Source: Candidatus Daviesbacteria bacterium RIFCSPHIGHO2_02_FULL_39_12 (GTDB lineage: Bacteria; Patescibacteriota; Microgenomatia; Daviesbacterales; UBA10151). From it: DNA of 12,448 nucleotides. The DNA is taken from assembly GCA_001777055.1 (NCBI GenBank), contig MFCX01000001.1, positions 1 to 12,448 on the forward strand, written 5' to 3'. The position numbers were made by a program, and so were the translations under genes. Within the stretch, counting starts at the first letter, position 1, and the number at the start of each line of letters is the position of its first letter. The notes beneath the pieces are model-generated. The model searched no databases, was not told the origin of the DNA, and saw only the letters and a list, made by a program, of their open reading frames with translations. Of this stretch, positions 11,381 through 12,448 are shown piece by piece.

Positions 11381-11417
11381 ATTGCCAACTGGTTTAAAAG
11401 TGTGGTTTCATAGTTGT

Positions 11418-11781
11418 ATGAGAGATTTCCTAACTGCCCATGAGATTGAGATTTTAAGAGAAGTTCATTATTCTGCTTTTGATAGAAAGCATGAGGTCTG
11501 AATTCTTCCTGACAAGTTTGGAGCAACAGCAGTTAATCCTGTATCTAAAGGCAACCACTTATCATACTGTTAAACAGGTTGCTGCCTTTGTTGAGGGAAA
11601 GTATGGTAAAAAGTATTCAGTGGAAGGAATGACCCATCTACTGCATAAATTAGGCTTTGTCTACAAGAAGACTAAAATCATTCCGTGTAAGCTTGATCCT
11701 AAGAAGCAAGAACAATTTAAGATTGAGTACCAAAAACTAAAAGACTCCTTAAACCCTGAGGATAAAATCATCTTTCTTCCG
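11418..11781 (+). pseudogene. IS630-family transposase pseudogene
   Basis: Two pieces of one transposase are visible. From ATG 11418 the frame reads MRDFLTAHEIEILREVHYSAFDRKH (first residues only of the helix-turn-helix region) and stops at 11499-11501. A second frame then gives LEQQQLILYLKATTYHTVKQ, EGKYGKKYSVEGMTHLLHKLGF (residues at about 11575-11650) and NPEDKIIFL, typical of IS630 linker sequence just before the catalytic domain. The section between is deleted and frameshifted, and the sequence ends at KIIFL, exactly where the first catalytic Asp (usually FLDAVHP-like) should come. The DDE domain is absent. It runs head-on into the IS3 remnant. Confidence 0.7.
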
Positions 11782-11931
11782 TAAGCCTTTTGCTCTCCTT
11801 CGGTAGGGTTTGATCCCACACTTTTTCATACATCGGCGTATCCTTTTGTTATTGAGCCCAAACTCTAAAGCTATACGTTTGTGACCATAACTGGGATGAA
11901 TTCCAAGCACAATTAGTATTTGCTTTTTCAT
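11749..11931 (-). pseudogene. IS3-family orfB fragment (HTH_21 region only)
   Basis: The 60-residue frame reads IHPSYGHKRIALEFGL, then NNKRIRRCMKKCGIKPYRRR and LRKKDD, the N-terminal segment of IS3/IS150-type OrfB (the usual form is IHPxYGxRRI...RVxRLMKxxGLxPxRRR). The integrase catalytic domain (DDE) that should follow is absent: after KKDD the reading becomes FILRV and stops, because the sequence there belongs to the IS630 remnant on the other strand. The ATG overlaps the end of orfA by four bases (ATGA), the normal coupling in IS3 elements. It is non-functional. Confidence 0.7.
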
Positions 11932-12110
11932 CTCCCCGTCTTGCTCATTTCTTTGTAGTACAAAAGTGTTTTACTTCTCATCCAGTTATATATTGTTTTG
12001 GTGGATATCCCGGTATCTGCTGCTGCCTGGGAAACAGTAATCCCTTCTTCTTTTATCCTCTTGAGGATTTGTTCTTTAACCTCTTTTGCTATAAATTTTA
12101 CTGTACCCAT
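11928..12110 (-). CDS. IS3-family OrfA, short helix-turn-helix protein
   Basis: Protein of 60 residues with an HTH_Tnp_1 domain: EVKEQILKRIKEEG, then VSQAAADTGISTKTIYNWMRSK (key HTH residues at about 25-46). It would bind the ends of its own IS3 element. It is shorter than typical OrfA proteins (about 85-110), lacking the leucine-zipper tail, so it may already be degenerate. A good ribosome site, AGGAGGTG (12119-12126 on the minus strand), lies eight bases before the ATG. It overlaps truncated orfB. Without a catalytic partner it can only act as a DNA-binding remnant. Confidence 0.65.
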   Translation of the reverse strand: MGTVKFIAKEVKEQILKRIKEEGITVSQAAADTGISTKTIYNWMRSKTLLYYKEMSKTGR

Positions 12111-12143
12111 AAACTTTTCACCTCCTCACTTTTTAACTTTTTA

Positions 12144-12273
12144 CTAATTTTATCGTAATCGTTAGTGAGAATAAAGGTTTGGTGAGCTCCTTAATGAAGT
12201 GTATTACAGAGGAGAGGAAATTATTGTAAAAAGAAAGGGTAAACCTATGGTAAAAATCTCTAACGTCAATTAA
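12144..12273 (+). pseudogene. Decayed Phd/YefM-type antitoxin
   Basis: From 12172 the frame reads (stop)-RFGELLNEVYYRGEEIIVKRKGKPMVKISNVN and terminates at 12271-12273. RFGELLxEV...GExIxVxRxGKPxxxI is the signature of Phd/YefM antitoxins. The expected N-terminal strand, TNFIVIVSENK, is present in a neighbouring frame (12144-12176), so one frameshift near 12172-12178 and the lack of an ATG have killed the gene. The C-terminal toxin-neutralising tail is missing and no toxin gene follows. Confidence 0.65.
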
Positions 12274-12448
12274 ACTTCCTTCTGCTGCTTCTGTTAGTGC
12301 ATAGGGGCTTTTCCTAAGCCGTTTGAAACAGCAACTACTGTTGGTAAGACCTCAGGAACCCTAGCACATGCAGTCAGCGCTAAAGCTGCACCAACTGAAG
12401 GACATGCCCTTGAAAATCCTCTACTATAGTACCCCCAAATAGATTTTA
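12274..12448. other. Window end without an assignable gene
   Basis: On the minus strand a frame is open from the window edge to a stop at 12294-12296 (about 50 codons, ending NGLGKAPMH), alanine/valine-rich around TACARVPEVLPTVVAVS. The plus strand has a comparable short frame. Neither matches a family I recognise, so I do not call a gene; a partial minus-strand gene reaching in from the right is possible. Local GC looks higher than in the surrounding IS remnants. Confidence 0.3.

Noticed and set aside
1..12448. CRISPR arrays and tRNA genes
   Set aside because: No regularly spaced direct repeats with spacers were seen, and no cloverleaf with a T-loop GTTCRANNC plus acceptor pairing could be found by eye.

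Overview
The window looks like a piece of a low-GC bacterial chromosome from the Candidate Phyla Radiation (Patescibacteria; a Microgenomates-like lineage is my best guess). Four things point there: small, tightly packed genes; a DUF5667-type secreted protein next to ftsH; glycosyltransferases mixed with short hypothetical membrane genes; and conserved enzymes carrying in-frame palindromic repeat inserts. The lineage is inferred from style, not from a phylogenetic marker.

Left part (1-3654). The window opens inside a sugar nucleotidyltransferase with a left-handed beta-helix tail, followed by a hairpin terminator and a 60-residue orphan gene on the minus strand. A divergent extended -10 promoter then starts a three-gene cluster for citrate cleavage: an ATP-grasp subunit (aclB-like), a CoA-ligase alpha subunit, and a stand-alone citryl-CoA lyase/citrate-synthase-like protein. 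Together they would cover citrate + ATP + CoA -> acetyl-CoA + oxaloacetate, with the usual AclA split in two. The first gene carries two repeat-derived segments, one an 86-bp palindromic element lying between the metal-binding motifs.

Middle (3655-6362). A structured RNA of about 165 nt that folds like 6S RNA follows, and an IS30 transposase scrap lies just behind it. Next come a promoter, two terminator-like hairpins and an orphan 118-residue gene. After these are trpS (with two repeat insertions), a ribbon-helix-helix/MazF-type toxin-antitoxin pair whose toxin is truncated, and the out-of-frame tail of an EMAP-type tRNA-binding domain fused to the end of mazF.

Right part (6363-12448). ftsH and a DUF5667 secreted protein end tail-to-tail, overlapping, with a minus-strand GT4 glycosyltransferase. 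This is divergent, across a 32-bp gap, from a four-helix membrane protein plus GT2 glycosyltransferase pair. From about 11150 to 12273 the window is a graveyard: an internally deleted IS30 copy, an IS630 pseudogene, truncated IS3 orfA/orfB, and a decayed Phd-type antitoxin. The last 175 bases hold nothing I can assign.

Cross-cutting themes are in-frame repeats inside essential or metabolic genes, extended -10 promoters placed so close to start codons that transcripts would be leaderless or nearly so, and 98-bp IS30 direct repeats bracketing a 7.4-kb block that contains trpS and ftsH.
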